A DNA stretch of 64,000 nucleotides, taken from contig CAYMNQ010000005.1 in assembly GCA_964391865.1 (NCBI GenBank), positions 124,001-188,000 of the forward strand. The letters run 5' to 3'. Shown here piece by piece: positions 36,610-44,683 of the stretch. How positions within the stretch are numbered: the first letter of the stretch is position 1; every line of letters begins with the position of its first letter. Below the pieces are notes generated by a model. That model saw only the letters and a program-made list of their open reading frames with translations, did no database searches and was not told the DNA's origin. This stretch comes from DASZQL01 sp964391865. GTDB lineage: Bacteria; Planctomycetota; Phycisphaerae; Phycisphaerales; UBA1924. A program made the position numbers and the translations under genes.

Positions 36610-36635
36610 GAAGCCCCGCGTGAGTGCGGGGCTTC
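36610..36635. terminator. Bidirectional terminator-like hairpin
   Basis: Perfect 10-bp stem GAAGCCCCGC / GCGGGGCTTC around GTGAGT, between convergent genes. Neither side has a clean T run (leftward TTCTATTTC, rightward CTGGTGTGGTT), but the place suits shared termination. Confidence 0.6.
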
Positions 36636-36665
36636 CTGGTGTGGTTCACTTCTTGGGAGCTAGGC

Positions 36666-36908
36666 TCAGTAGATATCGCCGCCCCAGCGGACGCAGCCGG
36701 TAGCGCAGGCGCGGGCCGCGTAGCAGAAGTTGCTGTAGACGACGCCGTTGCTGCAGATCACCGGGTCCCAGACGTCGAGGCATTCGAACTGCCCGGGGAG
36801 GCACAGCGGGCGGAAGGGGGAGAGGCCGTGGGCGGTGCCGACGCCAACGACGGTGGAGACGGCGGCGCAGAATGCGGCCATCAGACAGTTCTTCGTGCTC
36901 TTCTTCAT
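36666..36908 (-). CDS. Small secreted Cys-rich Kazal-like protein, copy 1
   Basis: 80 residues from the ATG at 36908 (MKKSTKNCLMAAFCAAVSTV), with AAGGA 8 bp upstream. Signal peptide to about residue 27. The mature part ends in a Kazal-like signature: CLDVWDPVICSNGVVYSNFC then YAARACATGC, i.e. PVxCxNGxxYxNxCxAxxAxxxGC. Kazal domains inhibit serine proteases in animals; bacterial ones are reported but little studied. It is followed on the same strand by a paralogue upstream (36964-37200). Confidence 0.75.
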   Translation of the reverse strand: MKKSTKNCLMAAFCAAVSTVVGVGTAHGLSPFRPLCLPGQFECLDVWDPVICSNGVVYSNFCYAARACATGCVRWGGDIY

Positions 36909-36963
36909 GCGCAAGTTCCTTACTCAGCTTTCTCTGGTGTGGAACAGGAGAACGCGAACGGAA

Positions 36964-37200
36964 TCACTTCGTCTCGCCGCCGTAGGGCACGCAGCCGGTA
37001 GCGCAGGCGCGGGCGGCGTAGCAGTCGTTGCTGTAGACCTGCCCGTTGCTGCAGATCACGGGGCGCCACACGTCGAGGCAGTAGCGCGGGCCGCAGGGGC
37101 GGGGGCGGACCACGCCGCTGGCGTGGGTGGCGACGAGGGCGACGGTGGTCACCGCGCAACAGAACCCGATCATCATGGTTGCTTTGAGTCGCTTGTTCAT
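36964..37200 (-). CDS. Small secreted Cys-rich Kazal-like protein, copy 2
   Basis: 78 residues from MNKRLKATMMIGFCCAVTTV. Same plan as its neighbour: signal peptide, then CLDVWRPVICSNGQVYSNDC followed by YAARACATGC and a short tail GGETK. The domain is about 80 percent identical to copy 1 while the signal peptides differ, so this is a tandem duplication with selection on the domain. Both are probably released to the surface or medium. Confidence 0.75.
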   Translation of the reverse strand: MNKRLKATMMIGFCCAVTTVALVATHASGVVRPRPCGPRYCLDVWRPVICSNGQVYSNDCYAARACATGCVPYGGETK

Positions 37201-37431
37201 GGTCGAACTCCTCATGGCCCGCGTGGCGGGCGATGGTTGCGGCACGACCGACCGGCCACGAACCGGAAGGCGGCCTTGCGATGACGGTACCCCCGTGATC
37301 GGCGGAAGTGCAAGCGCGGTGTTGAAATCGGCGAGAGCAAGCGGTTGCCTCGTTGGTTGTGATGTTGATTTCTGATGCGAAGGTTTGTGTGCGTATCGGC
37401 GGCGATCCGCTCGCTCAGGCTTTGCGGTTCA
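37201..37431. other. Intergenic region upstream of the Kazal-like pair
   Basis: About 230 bp between two leftward genes. It should carry the Kazal pair's promoter; nothing else was seen. Confidence 0.3.
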
Positions 37432-38586
37432 TTACGTCGAGCAGACTCGGCCCCAATTGGTGATGACGAGGCTGATATCGCCCAGCCCGACTTGCCCGCT
37501 GGCGTCGAGGTCCGGGCCGGCGCCGGGTGGTGCGATCGTCTGTGCCCACTGCTGGATGATGGCGGCGATGTCGGGGAGGCCCACGGCGGAGTCGCCGTCG
37601 GCATCGCCCGGGCAGGCGGGCGTGAAGGTGCCGTTGACCGGCGCGACGTTGAGGGGGTTCTGCGCGCGCGTGACCCACTCGCCGTTGCCGGGGACTCCGG
37701 CGATGAGTTGTCCGGTTGGCGAAGCGCTGCCGCTGGAATCGGCGATGATCGTGCCGGCGGATTCCTCGAAGCGGTACATGCCGACGAGGCCGGGCGTGTT
37801 GGCGGGCGCAACGCGGTTGTAGCGTTCGAGGATTTCGGGTTGCGTGAGCGCGCGGTTCCAGAAGCGGACGTCGTCCATGAAGCCGTTGAAGGATGGGTAC
37901 TCGGCGCCGGCGTCGTGTTTCTCGGCGGCGAGGACGATGTACGGCCCCCACGGGGTGACGGGGGAGGGATCGCCGTTGTTGGGATAGCTGATGTCGTCGC
38001 GCGAGCGGTTCGGCGGGCTGGCGATGTCGAGCAGGGCATCGATGAAGATAGACTTCACGCCGGTGGCGGCGTCGCGCACGACGGCGATGTGGTGCCATGA
38101 ACCGTCGAGGACTTGGGTGTTGCCTTCGAGGGTGTGTTCGCTGTCGAGCGGGTTGACATCGGCGCGCCCGGTGCCGAAGCGGACGAAGCCGCCGGCGAGT
38201 GAGATGCCCCAATCGCGCGAGCTGGCGCCGTAGATGTCGCGGTCGATGACGATGTTGCCGTCGATCCAGTTGAAGCAGAAGCATTCGGCATCGCCGCCGG
38301 AGTTGGCGGTGTTGTTGTCGGCGAGATTGCCGCGGACCCAGAAGTCGATGGTGAAGCTGCCGGCACCGAGGTCGCATGGGGCGGAGGCGTCGGGGCCTGG
38401 GGTGTTGTCGTCGATGGGGATTCGGACGCGGTCCTGCTGACCGGGCGGGGCGACGCCCGTGCCGAAGAAGCGGAGGGCGGCGTTTGAGGCCTGCCCGGCG
38501 GCGTGTGGCGCACAGACCAGTGCGAGCACGACGAAAGCGGTTGCCTGAATGGTTGAATCCGCGGGCGTGACGTGGGCGAAACGCAT
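37432..38586 (-). CDS. Secreted LamG-domain protein with C-terminal dockerin-like module
   Basis: 384 residues from the ATG at 38586 (MRFAHVTPADST). Signal peptide to about residue 32 (AAGQA). A LamG/concanavalin-type beta-sandwich covers about 40-270 (GSFTIDFWVRGNL, DGSWHHIAVVRDAATGVKSI, FNGFMDDVRFWNRALTQPEI). The C-terminus carries paired dockerin-like motifs CPGDADGDSAVGLPDIAAII and PDLDASGQVGLGDISLVITN, as in many planctomycete secreted proteins. A carbohydrate- or matrix-binding role is likely. Confidence 0.8.
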   Translation of the reverse strand: MRFAHVTPADSTIQATAFVVLALVCAPHAAGQASNAALRFFGTGVAPPGQQDRVRIPIDDNTPGPDASAPCDLGAGSFTIDFWVRGNLADNNTANSGGDAECFCFNWIDGNIVIDRDIYGASSRDWGISLAGGFVRFGTGRADVNPLDSEHTLEGNTQVLDGSWHHIAVVRDAATGVKSIFIDALLDIASPPNRSRDDISYPNNGDPSPVTPWGPYIVLAAEKHDAGAEYPSFNGFMDDVRFWNRALTQPEILERYNRVAPANTPGLVGMYRFEESAGTIIADSSGSASPTGQLIAGVPGNGEWVTRAQNPLNVAPVNGTFTPACPGDADGDSAVGLPDIAAIIQQWAQTIAPPGAGPDLDASGQVGLGDISLVITNWGRVCST

Positions 38587-38707
38587 TGGGCTTTCTCCCC
38601 TCCGGCGGCGGCGTGGTGCCGCGCCGCAGTTATGACCTTTCAATCTTGCCCCGATTCGGGCGATTGTCCAGCCGATCCGGGAGCAGGTTCACGAAATGGC
38701 GGCACCC

Positions 38708-39514
38708 ATGCGAACATCCCTTCTGGCGCGCGCGGGGCGTGCTCTCGGCGTTCTCGTAGCCTCCCTCCCCGGGTTGAGCGGCTGTGCCGCATCGGAGTCG
38801 CCAGCGACTGCTGATTCCACCTCCGACCCGGTTCAATCCGAGCGCCCCGCCGCGCCAGATGGGATGACGGATCACGCGCCGGGCGTGCGCGTGGGGGGCG
38901 ACCGTGAGATTCAGGTGACGCGCGAGGGCGTGGTGTGGCGGGTGGGTAAGCAGTACATCAACACGCCGCTGCCGAAGGGGTACCCCGCGCCAACGCCGAC
39001 GGGCGCGATCGAGATCAAGGAGTACCCGGCAGTGCGGCGGGCGCAGGTGACGAAGACGGGTGATCCGGATTGGGGGATGAACTGGGCGTTCTGGCCCTTG
39101 TTCCAGCACATCAAGAAGCGGAACATCGCGATGACCAGCCCGGTGGAGATGAACTACACGGGGCTGGAGGCGGCGGGCGCGGATGATCCCGAGTCGTGGA
39201 CGATGTCGTTCCTGTACCGCGATGAGACGCTGGGGCCGACGGGGACGGACAAGAACATCGAGATCGTCGACATCGAGCCGGTGACGGTGGTGGCGATGGG
39301 GTTCACGGGGAAGTACCGCATGGCGCGGATCCGCGAGAATTACCGGATGCTTGAGGAATGGCTCGCGTCGCAGAGCGAGTGGGAAGCGGCGGGGGAGGCG
39401 CGGGCGCTGTGCTACAACGGGCCGGAGCAGCGCGACAGCCTGCTGTGGGGCGAGGTGCAGATTCCGATCAAACGGCGCGCGATCACGGAAACCCCGCAGA
39501 GCGCGGCGCGGTAA
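38708..39514 (+). CDS. SOUL-family haem-binding lipoprotein
   Basis: 268 residues from MRTSLLARAGRALG. Lipoprotein signal with lipobox LSGC near residue 26. After a Ser/Pro linker comes the SOUL domain: AIEIKEYPAVRRAQV, then FWPLFQHIKKRNIAMTSPVE and a TMSFLYRDETLG strand, ending in the tight beta-barrel end GKYRMARIRENYRMLEEWLA. SOUL proteins bind haem or tetrapyrroles. It is the first gene of a rightward set with two photolyase-family proteins, which suggests a role in light or photo-oxidative stress (inference). Confidence 0.85.
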   Translation: MRTSLLARAGRALGVLVASLPGLSGCAASESPATADSTSDPVQSERPAAPDGMTDHAPGVRVGGDREIQVTREGVVWRVGKQYINTPLPKGYPAPTPTGAIEIKEYPAVRRAQVTKTGDPDWGMNWAFWPLFQHIKKRNIAMTSPVEMNYTGLEAAGADDPESWTMSFLYRDETLGPTGTDKNIEIVDIEPVTVVAMGFTGKYRMARIRENYRMLEEWLASQSEWEAAGEARALCYNGPEQRDSLLWGEVQIPIKRRAITETPQSAAR

Positions 39515-39523
39515 GGTCGGGCG

Positions 39524-39985
39524 ATGGATGTCACGCTCGCGGTGCTGGTGGTTCATGCGTTCGCGTCGGTCTTCATGGTGGGGCTGATCTGGACGATCCA
39601 GCTGGTGCACTACCCGCTATTCGCGCGCGTTGGCGAAGCGGAGTTCGGCACGTACATCAGCGGGCACACGCGCCGGATCACGTGGATCGTCGGGCCGGTG
39701 ATGCTGGCGGAACTGGCGAGTGCGGTGCTGCTTGTGTTTGCCGCGGGTATTGATGGCGGCGTGCGCACGGCGGCGTGGGCGGGGCTGGCGATTCTGGGGA
39801 TTATCTGGCTCTCGACGTTTGTGGCGCAGGGGCCGATGAACCTGCGCTTGTGCGCTGGGCGCGATGAGCGGCTGATCGCGCGGCTGGTGGCGACGAACTG
39901 GTTGCGCACCGCGCTGTGGAGCGGCCGTGGCGTGATGGCGATGATCATGCTCGTACGGTTCGTGAGTGAAGGGGCGGCGCGATGA
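39524..39985 (+). CDS. Four-helix membrane protein
   Basis: 153 residues with four membrane helices (4-25, 54-75, 82-104 and 128-146). The pattern GLIWTIQLVHYPLFARVGEA then HTRRITWIVGPVMLAE recurs in small membrane proteins that neighbour photolyase genes; it resembles DUF1772-type proteins, but I cannot assign the family firmly. It begins 9 bp after the SOUL gene and its stop overlaps the start of the FeS photolyase gene (ATGA). Confidence 0.65.
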   Translation: MDVTLAVLVVHAFASVFMVGLIWTIQLVHYPLFARVGEAEFGTYISGHTRRITWIVGPVMLAELASAVLLVFAAGIDGGVRTAAWAGLAILGIIWLSTFVAQGPMNLRLCAGRDERLIARLVATNWLRTALWSGRGVMAMIMLVRFVSEGAAR

Positions 39986-41601
39986 CGCGCGGGCGAGCGG
40001 GGGCCGGGCGGCGCGGCGGCGGTGCGCTGCATGTGGTGTTCGGCGATCAGCTTGATCTGGAGCACCCAAGCCTGAGGGCGCTCGACGCGGCGCGGGGTGA
40101 AACGATCCTGATGATGGAAGTCGCGGAAGAGGCGACGCACGTGCCGAGCCATCGGCAGCGGACGGTGCTGTTTCTCTCGGCGATGCGGCACTTCGCGGCG
40201 AGCGCGCGGGCGGCCGGGCACCGCGTGCGGTACGTGGAGCTTGATGACCCGGCGAACACCGGGTCGTTCGATGGTGAAGTGCGGCGCGCGGTGCGTGAGT
40301 TGAATCCCGCGCGGCTGGAGTTCATTCACCCGGGCGAGCAGCGCGTGATGCGGATGATTGAGCGATGGCGTGATGAATTGGGCGTGCCGGTGGTGGTACA
40401 CCCCGATACGCACTTCCTGACAACGATCGAGGAGTTCGGCGCGTGGGCGCGCGGGCGGAAGGAACTCGTGATGGAGTATTTCTATCGCGACCAGCGCCGG
40501 CGCTTGAACGTGCTGATGGAGCCGGACGGCACGCCGACGGGCGGGGCGTGGAACTTTGACAAGGACAATCGGCTGAGCTTCCCGAGGGGCGGGCCCTCGC
40601 CGCGCCCGCCGAAGCCGAAGGCGTTCGCGCCGGACGCGGTGATGCGCGGCGTGATGGCGTGCGTGAACCGCGTGTTCCCGTCGGCGTACGGCAGCATCGA
40701 CGAGTTCATCTGGCCCGTCACTCGGGCGCAGGCGCTCGACGCTCTCGCGGATTTCATCGAGCATCGGCTTGCACTCTTCGGCCCGTTTGAAGACGCGATG
40801 TGGACGACCGAGCGGTTCGTGTATCACTCGCTGCTGTCGCCCGCGCTGAACCTGAAGCTGTTGAACCCGCGCGAGTGCATCGCGGCGGCGGTGGGTGCGC
40901 TCAAGCGGCGGGGTTCGAAGGCCCCGCCGCTGCAGTCGGTCGAGGCGTTCGTGCGCCAGATCATCGGCTGGCGCGAGTTCATCCGAGGGGTGTATTGGCA
41001 CGAGGGACCGGGCTACGAAGCACGCAACGCGCTCGGGCAGCGCGGCGAACTGCCCGGCTTTTACTGGACGGGAGAGACGGACATGAACTGTCTTCGCCAA
41101 TGCCTGTCGCAGGTGGTCGAACTCGGGTACGGGCATCACATCCAGCGGCTCATGGTGACAGGGAACTTTGCGATGATCGCGGGCGTACACCCAAAGCGCG
41201 TGAGCGACTGGTATCTCGGGATGTACGTTGACGGCGTGGACTGGGTCACGCTGCCGAACACGCTGGGGATGTCGCAGCACGCCGACGGCGGGGTGGTGGG
41301 GACGAAGCCCTACGCCGCGAGCGCGAATTACATCGGGAAGATGAGCAACTACTGCGCCGGCTGCCGCTACGACGCGAAGAAGCGGACGGGCGAGGGCGCG
41401 TGCCCGTTCAACACGTTCTACTGGGATTTCCTGATCCGGCACCGCGAGCGGTTCGCGCGGAATCACCGGATGACGATGATTCTGAAGCAGGTGGAGAAGA
41501 TGCCGAGGGAGGAAATCGTGGCGCTCACGTCGAGCGCGGCGGCGCTGCGGAAGAGATTCGGGATTGAGCCATCGAGAACGAGCGAGAAGGCCAACGCATG
41601 A
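39982..41601 (+). CDS. FeS-type bacterial cryptochrome / (6-4) photolyase-like protein
   Basis: 539 residues. Belongs to the deoxyribodipyrimidine-photolyase-related (PhrB / CryPro) group: LHVVFGDQLDLEHPSL at the N-terminus, MEYFYRDQRRRLNVLMEPDG, WNFDKDNR, then the FAD-binding helical domain (RQIIGWREFIRGVYWHEGP, MNCLRQCLSQVVELGYGHHI) and the cluster region MSNYCAGCRYDAKK ... GACPFNTFYWDFL. With a Cys in the preceding domain these give a [4Fe-4S] site, typical of the group. It repairs (6-4) photoproducts or acts as a photoreceptor. ATGA overlaps on both sides. Confidence 0.93.
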   Translation: MTRGRAGAGRRGGGALHVVFGDQLDLEHPSLRALDAARGETILMMEVAEEATHVPSHRQRTVLFLSAMRHFAASARAAGHRVRYVELDDPANTGSFDGEVRRAVRELNPARLEFIHPGEQRVMRMIERWRDELGVPVVVHPDTHFLTTIEEFGAWARGRKELVMEYFYRDQRRRLNVLMEPDGTPTGGAWNFDKDNRLSFPRGGPSPRPPKPKAFAPDAVMRGVMACVNRVFPSAYGSIDEFIWPVTRAQALDALADFIEHRLALFGPFEDAMWTTERFVYHSLLSPALNLKLLNPRECIAAAVGALKRRGSKAPPLQSVEAFVRQIIGWREFIRGVYWHEGPGYEARNALGQRGELPGFYWTGETDMNCLRQCLSQVVELGYGHHIQRLMVTGNFAMIAGVHPKRVSDWYLGMYVDGVDWVTLPNTLGMSQHADGGVVGTKPYAASANYIGKMSNYCAGCRYDAKKRTGEGACPFNTFYWDFLIRHRERFARNHRMTMILKQVEKMPREEIVALTSSAAALRKRFGIEPSRTSEKANA

Positions 41602-43046
41602 AGCATGTGATGCACTGGTTCCGGCGCGACCTGCGCGTGAGCGACAATACGGCGCTCGCGGCGGCGTCGCGCGCGGCACGGGAGAGCGGCGGGGGGGTGG
41701 TCGGTCTGTACGTCATCTCGCCGGGCGAGTGGCGGGCGCATGATGACGCGCCGGTCAAGGTGGACTTCTGGATGCGGAATCTGCGCGAGCTGTCGGCTTC
41801 GCTGGCGATATTGAACATCCCGCTGGTGATCGAGTCGGCGGCGAAGGCGGCGGATGTCCCGCGGGTGGTGTTCGGCGCGGCGGAGCGGCTTGGGTGCGCG
41901 GCGGTGCACTTCAACCGCGAGTACGAGATCAACGAAGCGCGGCGGGACGAAGCGGTCGAAGTGCTCTTTGCGAAGAAGGCCCTCCGAGGGGCGGGGCATC
42001 ACGACCAGACGATTGTGCCGCCGGGAGAGGTGCGCACGGGGGAGGGGCGGTGGTATACGGTCTTCACGCCGTTCAAGAAATCGCTGTACAAGCATCTGGA
42101 ATCGACGAAGATTCCGGAGATCGTGCCGACGGCGCGGAAGCAGGAGCCGACGGGAATCGAGTCGTCGGACGTGCCATCGAGCGTGAATGGGTTCGAGTCG
42201 GCGATCGACCCAGCCCTGTGGCCAGCGGGTGAGAGGCACGCGCAGAAGCGGCTGGCGAGTTTCGCGGAGCGCGCGATCGCGAGCTACAAGGAGAACCGCG
42301 ACACGCCGGCGGTGGATGGGACGAGCGTGCTCTCGCCGCATTTGCACTCGGGGGTGATCTCGATCCGGCAGTGTTTGCATGCGGCGCTCGAAGCGAACGG
42401 CGGTGTGCTCGACGATCGCAAGCCCGGGACCGCCGGGCCGGCGCACTGGATCAGCGAACTGGTGTGGCGCGACTTCTACAAGCACATCACGGTGGGCTTC
42501 CCGCGTGTGTGCATGGGGCGCGCGTTCAAGCCGGAGACGGACCGGATTGTGTGGGCGGAGAACGACGAGCACTTCGCCGCGTGGTGCGCGGGGCGCACGG
42601 GCGTGCCGATCGTTGACGCGGCGATGCGCTCGCTCAACGCGACGGGGTGGATGCACAACCGGCTGCGCATGATCGTCGCGATGTACCTGACGAAGGACCT
42701 GTTCCTCAACTGGCGCCTGGGCGAGCGGTATTTCATGCGGAGCCTGATCGACGGCGACCTCGCATCCAACAACGGCGGGTGGCAGTGGTCGGCATCAACC
42801 GGCACCGACGCGGCGCCGTACTTCCGCATCTTCAACCCGGTGAGTCAGTCGCAGCGCTGCGACCCCAAGGGCGAGTTCATCCGGCGCTGGGTGCCGGAGC
42901 TGCGTGATCTGGATGATGAGATGATTCATGACCCGAGCGGGCTGCCGGGGCTGCTGCGGATGCGGGTGGAGTATCCCGAGCCGCTGGTGAAGCGCGAGAC
43001 GGTAAAGGATCGCGTGATGGCGGCGTTCGCGGGGGTGAAGAAGTAG
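41598..43046 (+). CDS. phrB: Deoxyribodipyrimidine photo-lyase, class I
   Basis: 482 residues. Repairs cyclobutane pyrimidine dimers in blue light. N-terminal antenna domain (MHWFRRDLRVSDNTALAAAS) and the FAD domain with LSPHLHSGVIS, ELVWRDFYKHI, the signature TGWMHNRLRMIVAMYLTKDL and the QWSASTGTDAAPYFRIFNPV segment; the Trp of the electron-transfer chain and the Asn/Asp that contacts N5 of FAD lie in this region. ATGA overlap with the FeS photolyase gene upstream makes it the last gene of the light/haem operon. Confidence 0.96.
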   Translation: MKHVMHWFRRDLRVSDNTALAAASRAARESGGGVVGLYVISPGEWRAHDDAPVKVDFWMRNLRELSASLAILNIPLVIESAAKAADVPRVVFGAAERLGCAAVHFNREYEINEARRDEAVEVLFAKKALRGAGHHDQTIVPPGEVRTGEGRWYTVFTPFKKSLYKHLESTKIPEIVPTARKQEPTGIESSDVPSSVNGFESAIDPALWPAGERHAQKRLASFAERAIASYKENRDTPAVDGTSVLSPHLHSGVISIRQCLHAALEANGGVLDDRKPGTAGPAHWISELVWRDFYKHITVGFPRVCMGRAFKPETDRIVWAENDEHFAAWCAGRTGVPIVDAAMRSLNATGWMHNRLRMIVAMYLTKDLFLNWRLGERYFMRSLIDGDLASNNGGWQWSASTGTDAAPYFRIFNPVSQSQRCDPKGEFIRRWVPELRDLDDEMIHDPSGLPGLLRMRVEYPEPLVKRETVKDRVMAAFAGVKK

Positions 43047-43134
43047 GGGAGAAGAAGGGGTCAGGGATCGGGGAGCGGGCGATAGGGAGGCAGTTGAGGT
43101 GTCGCAGCTCGTTCGGTAACGGACACTCTTGCCT

Positions 43135-43172
43135 CGGGTGCCGTGCAACGCCGCTCTGGGCGATGCACGCTC
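43135..43172 (-). repeat. REP hairpin, inverted and diverged copy
   Basis: Arms CGTGCAACGCC and GGCGATGCACG around GCTCTG, with one internal A-A mismatch. Compared with the copies at 43255 and 43949 it is in the opposite orientation and has paired changes in the stem (CGTGGA/TCCACG versus CGTGCA/TGCACG), which supports selection on the folded form. Confidence 0.7.
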
Positions 43173-43254
43173 CTGCATCGGCTCGTTCCGCACCTCCCAA
43201 CCTTCGTGACACACTCGCAAAGCGGAGGGCAGTTGAGCGATGGTAGTGAAGAAC

Positions 43255-43296
43255 GAGCGTGGATCGGCCTCAGAGCAGGCCGTTCCACGGCACCCG
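43255..43296 (+). repeat. REP hairpin, direct repeat A
   Basis: A 42-bp sequence repeated exactly at 43949-43990. Its core is an imperfect palindrome: CGTGGATCGGCCT and AGGCCGTTCCACG around CAGAGC, one internal mismatch. It lies just beyond the 3' end of the transposase gene. Confidence 0.85.
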
Positions 43297-43333
43297 ACAC
43301 AAGGCACTCGGGGCGATCGTGTCTTCTTTGGGA

Positions 43334-43921
43334 CTACTCGGGCTTTCTGACTGGATCGATCGGCACCGTGCCGTCGCGCTCGCCCGCGTACCACCGCGCT
43401 GACGACCATTTCCAATCGATCGTCCGCTGGACCAAGCCGCGCTCAACCGGGTTGCGGTGCATGTAGTCGAGCTTCTCACTGAGTTCCTCGGGGGTGAAGA
43501 TGTTGCGGTCGTACCCGCCGCCGCGCTGCCACAAACGGATGCGATGGCGTTGGTCGGTCAGCCGCGTGAGTATCTTCGCGTCAAGTTCGCGCCACCGATG
43601 AATGACCCGCTGCGCGAAGCCCTGCTTGAGCGAGCGGAGGATCGTCGAGACCGGCGCGACATCAACGTTCGGCCAGATCAGAAGGTGGACGTGCTCGGGC
43701 ATCACGACCCAGCCGATGAGTGCGAAGCGGTGCCGTTCGCGGGCGTGCGTGAGATGACAGGTGAATTCATCGCGGATGGCGGCGTTGCCGAGCAGAGGCA
43801 AGCGATCGAAACACGAGAATGTGAGGAATCGCGCATGGTTCGGATGCTCGATGCGGACGGGATGCCGACGTGGCGGCGGGGGGATGAAGTTGCGTGGTTG
43901 GCGCGCGGAGTCGGCGGGCAT
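43334..43921 (-). CDS. REP-associated tyrosine transposase (RAYT, Y1_Tnp family)
   Basis: 195 residues. HUH/Y1 transposase of the TnpA_REP type: HPNHARFLTFSCFDRLPLLG, the metal-binding HUH motif VMPEHVHLLIWP (His77, His79), helix ILRSLKQGFAQRVIHRW, the catalytic Tyr153 in KLDYMHRNPVERGLV and the C-terminal WKWSS box. Such proteins cut and join single-stranded REP sequences. Hairpins of one family lie on both sides within 400 bp, so gene and repeats form a REPtron. The gene looks intact. Confidence 0.93.
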   Translation of the reverse strand: MPADSARQPRNFIPPPPRRHPVRIEHPNHARFLTFSCFDRLPLLGNAAIRDEFTCHLTHARERHRFALIGWVVMPEHVHLLIWPNVDVAPVSTILRSLKQGFAQRVIHRWRELDAKILTRLTDQRHRIRLWQRGGGYDRNIFTPEELSEKLDYMHRNPVERGLVQRTIDWKWSSARWYAGERDGTVPIDPVRKPE

Positions 43922-43948
43922 TGGAGATGGGAGGGAGCGTAGAGGAAG

Positions 43949-43990
43949 GAGCGTGGATCGGCCTCAGAGCAGGCCGTTCCACGGCACCCG
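43949..43990 (+). repeat. REP hairpin, direct repeat B
   Basis: Exact second copy of the 42-bp repeat at 43255-43296, upstream of the transposase start. The two direct copies bracket the gene. Confidence 0.85.
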
Positions 43991-44078
43991 GCCACCCGGC
44001 ACCGGGCCATGTGCCACCGGCTTCCGTCGCTCGGGACGGATGCCCGTGAATGGGGGTGGGTGAGGAGGTCGAGTAGGG

Positions 44079-44112
44079 CACGGGCATCGGCTCAGAGTCG
44101 CCGAAGCCCGTG
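44079..44112. repeat. REP-like hairpin, variant
   Basis: Arms CACGGGCATCGGC and GCCGAAGCCCGTG with one internal A-A mismatch and a loop containing CAGAG. Same plan as the neighbouring REP hairpins, with a different stem sequence. Confidence 0.65.
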
Positions 44113-44270
44113 GCACGAGAGGATGTCGTGCCGCCCGCCGAGAACCCATTTCACGTGGCTGCGCTTCGCAATTGCGATGAAAAGGTTGAAAACACCTTGT
44201 GCGAAGCAATCTTGAATCGTAGTCTCCGGTACCTCTCGACTAGTATGTCGATCATCAGAAAGGACTACAT

Positions 44271-44645
44271 ATGAGTATGTTTAGCCAATGGTTCACGGAA
44301 TGCCGAATGGGTGATCCACAATCTTGTGCCAAACTACATTTCTACGGATGGGTGTTGCCCCAACTCGAGAAATCGCTTTCAAGCATCTTCGACTCGCCTG
44401 TCATCATCGTGCCACGGGGCCCAATGCCCGATCCAATTCCAGAACATCTCCACGACGTCCTCCGAGACCGCGATCTCGGCCGGGCACTCAGCGTCGGCAC
44501 GGCGTTCAAAGCAGATCCGTACCCGCAGCCGAGTATTCCGATCGAAGCGCAGTTGTCGGCACTACGGCAGTTCCACTCGGCAATGTCCGCTTTGATAAAG
44601 CAGGTCGATACTCAGATCAAGGCGATTGAAGCTATCAAGAAATAG
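44271..44645 (+). CDS. Hypothetical protein of lower GC content
   Basis: 124 residues. No family is recognised. It starts MSMFSQWFTECRMGDPQSCA and ends in a helix of coiled-coil type (LSALRQFHSAMSALIKQVDT then QIKAIEAIKK). Codon third positions are far less GC-rich than in the neighbours, so it could be a recent arrival; it lies between the REP cluster and ffh and converges with ffh (38 bp apart). The start is preceded by AGAAAGGAC about 8 bp upstream. Confidence 0.5.
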   Translation: MSMFSQWFTECRMGDPQSCAKLHFYGWVLPQLEKSLSSIFDSPVIIVPRGPMPDPIPEHLHDVLRDRDLGRALSVGTAFKADPYPQPSIPIEAQLSALRQFHSAMSALIKQVDTQIKAIEAIKK

Positions 44646-44683
44646 TGGATCTCAAACATAGCGCGGCCGGCAGGATTGCAAGG

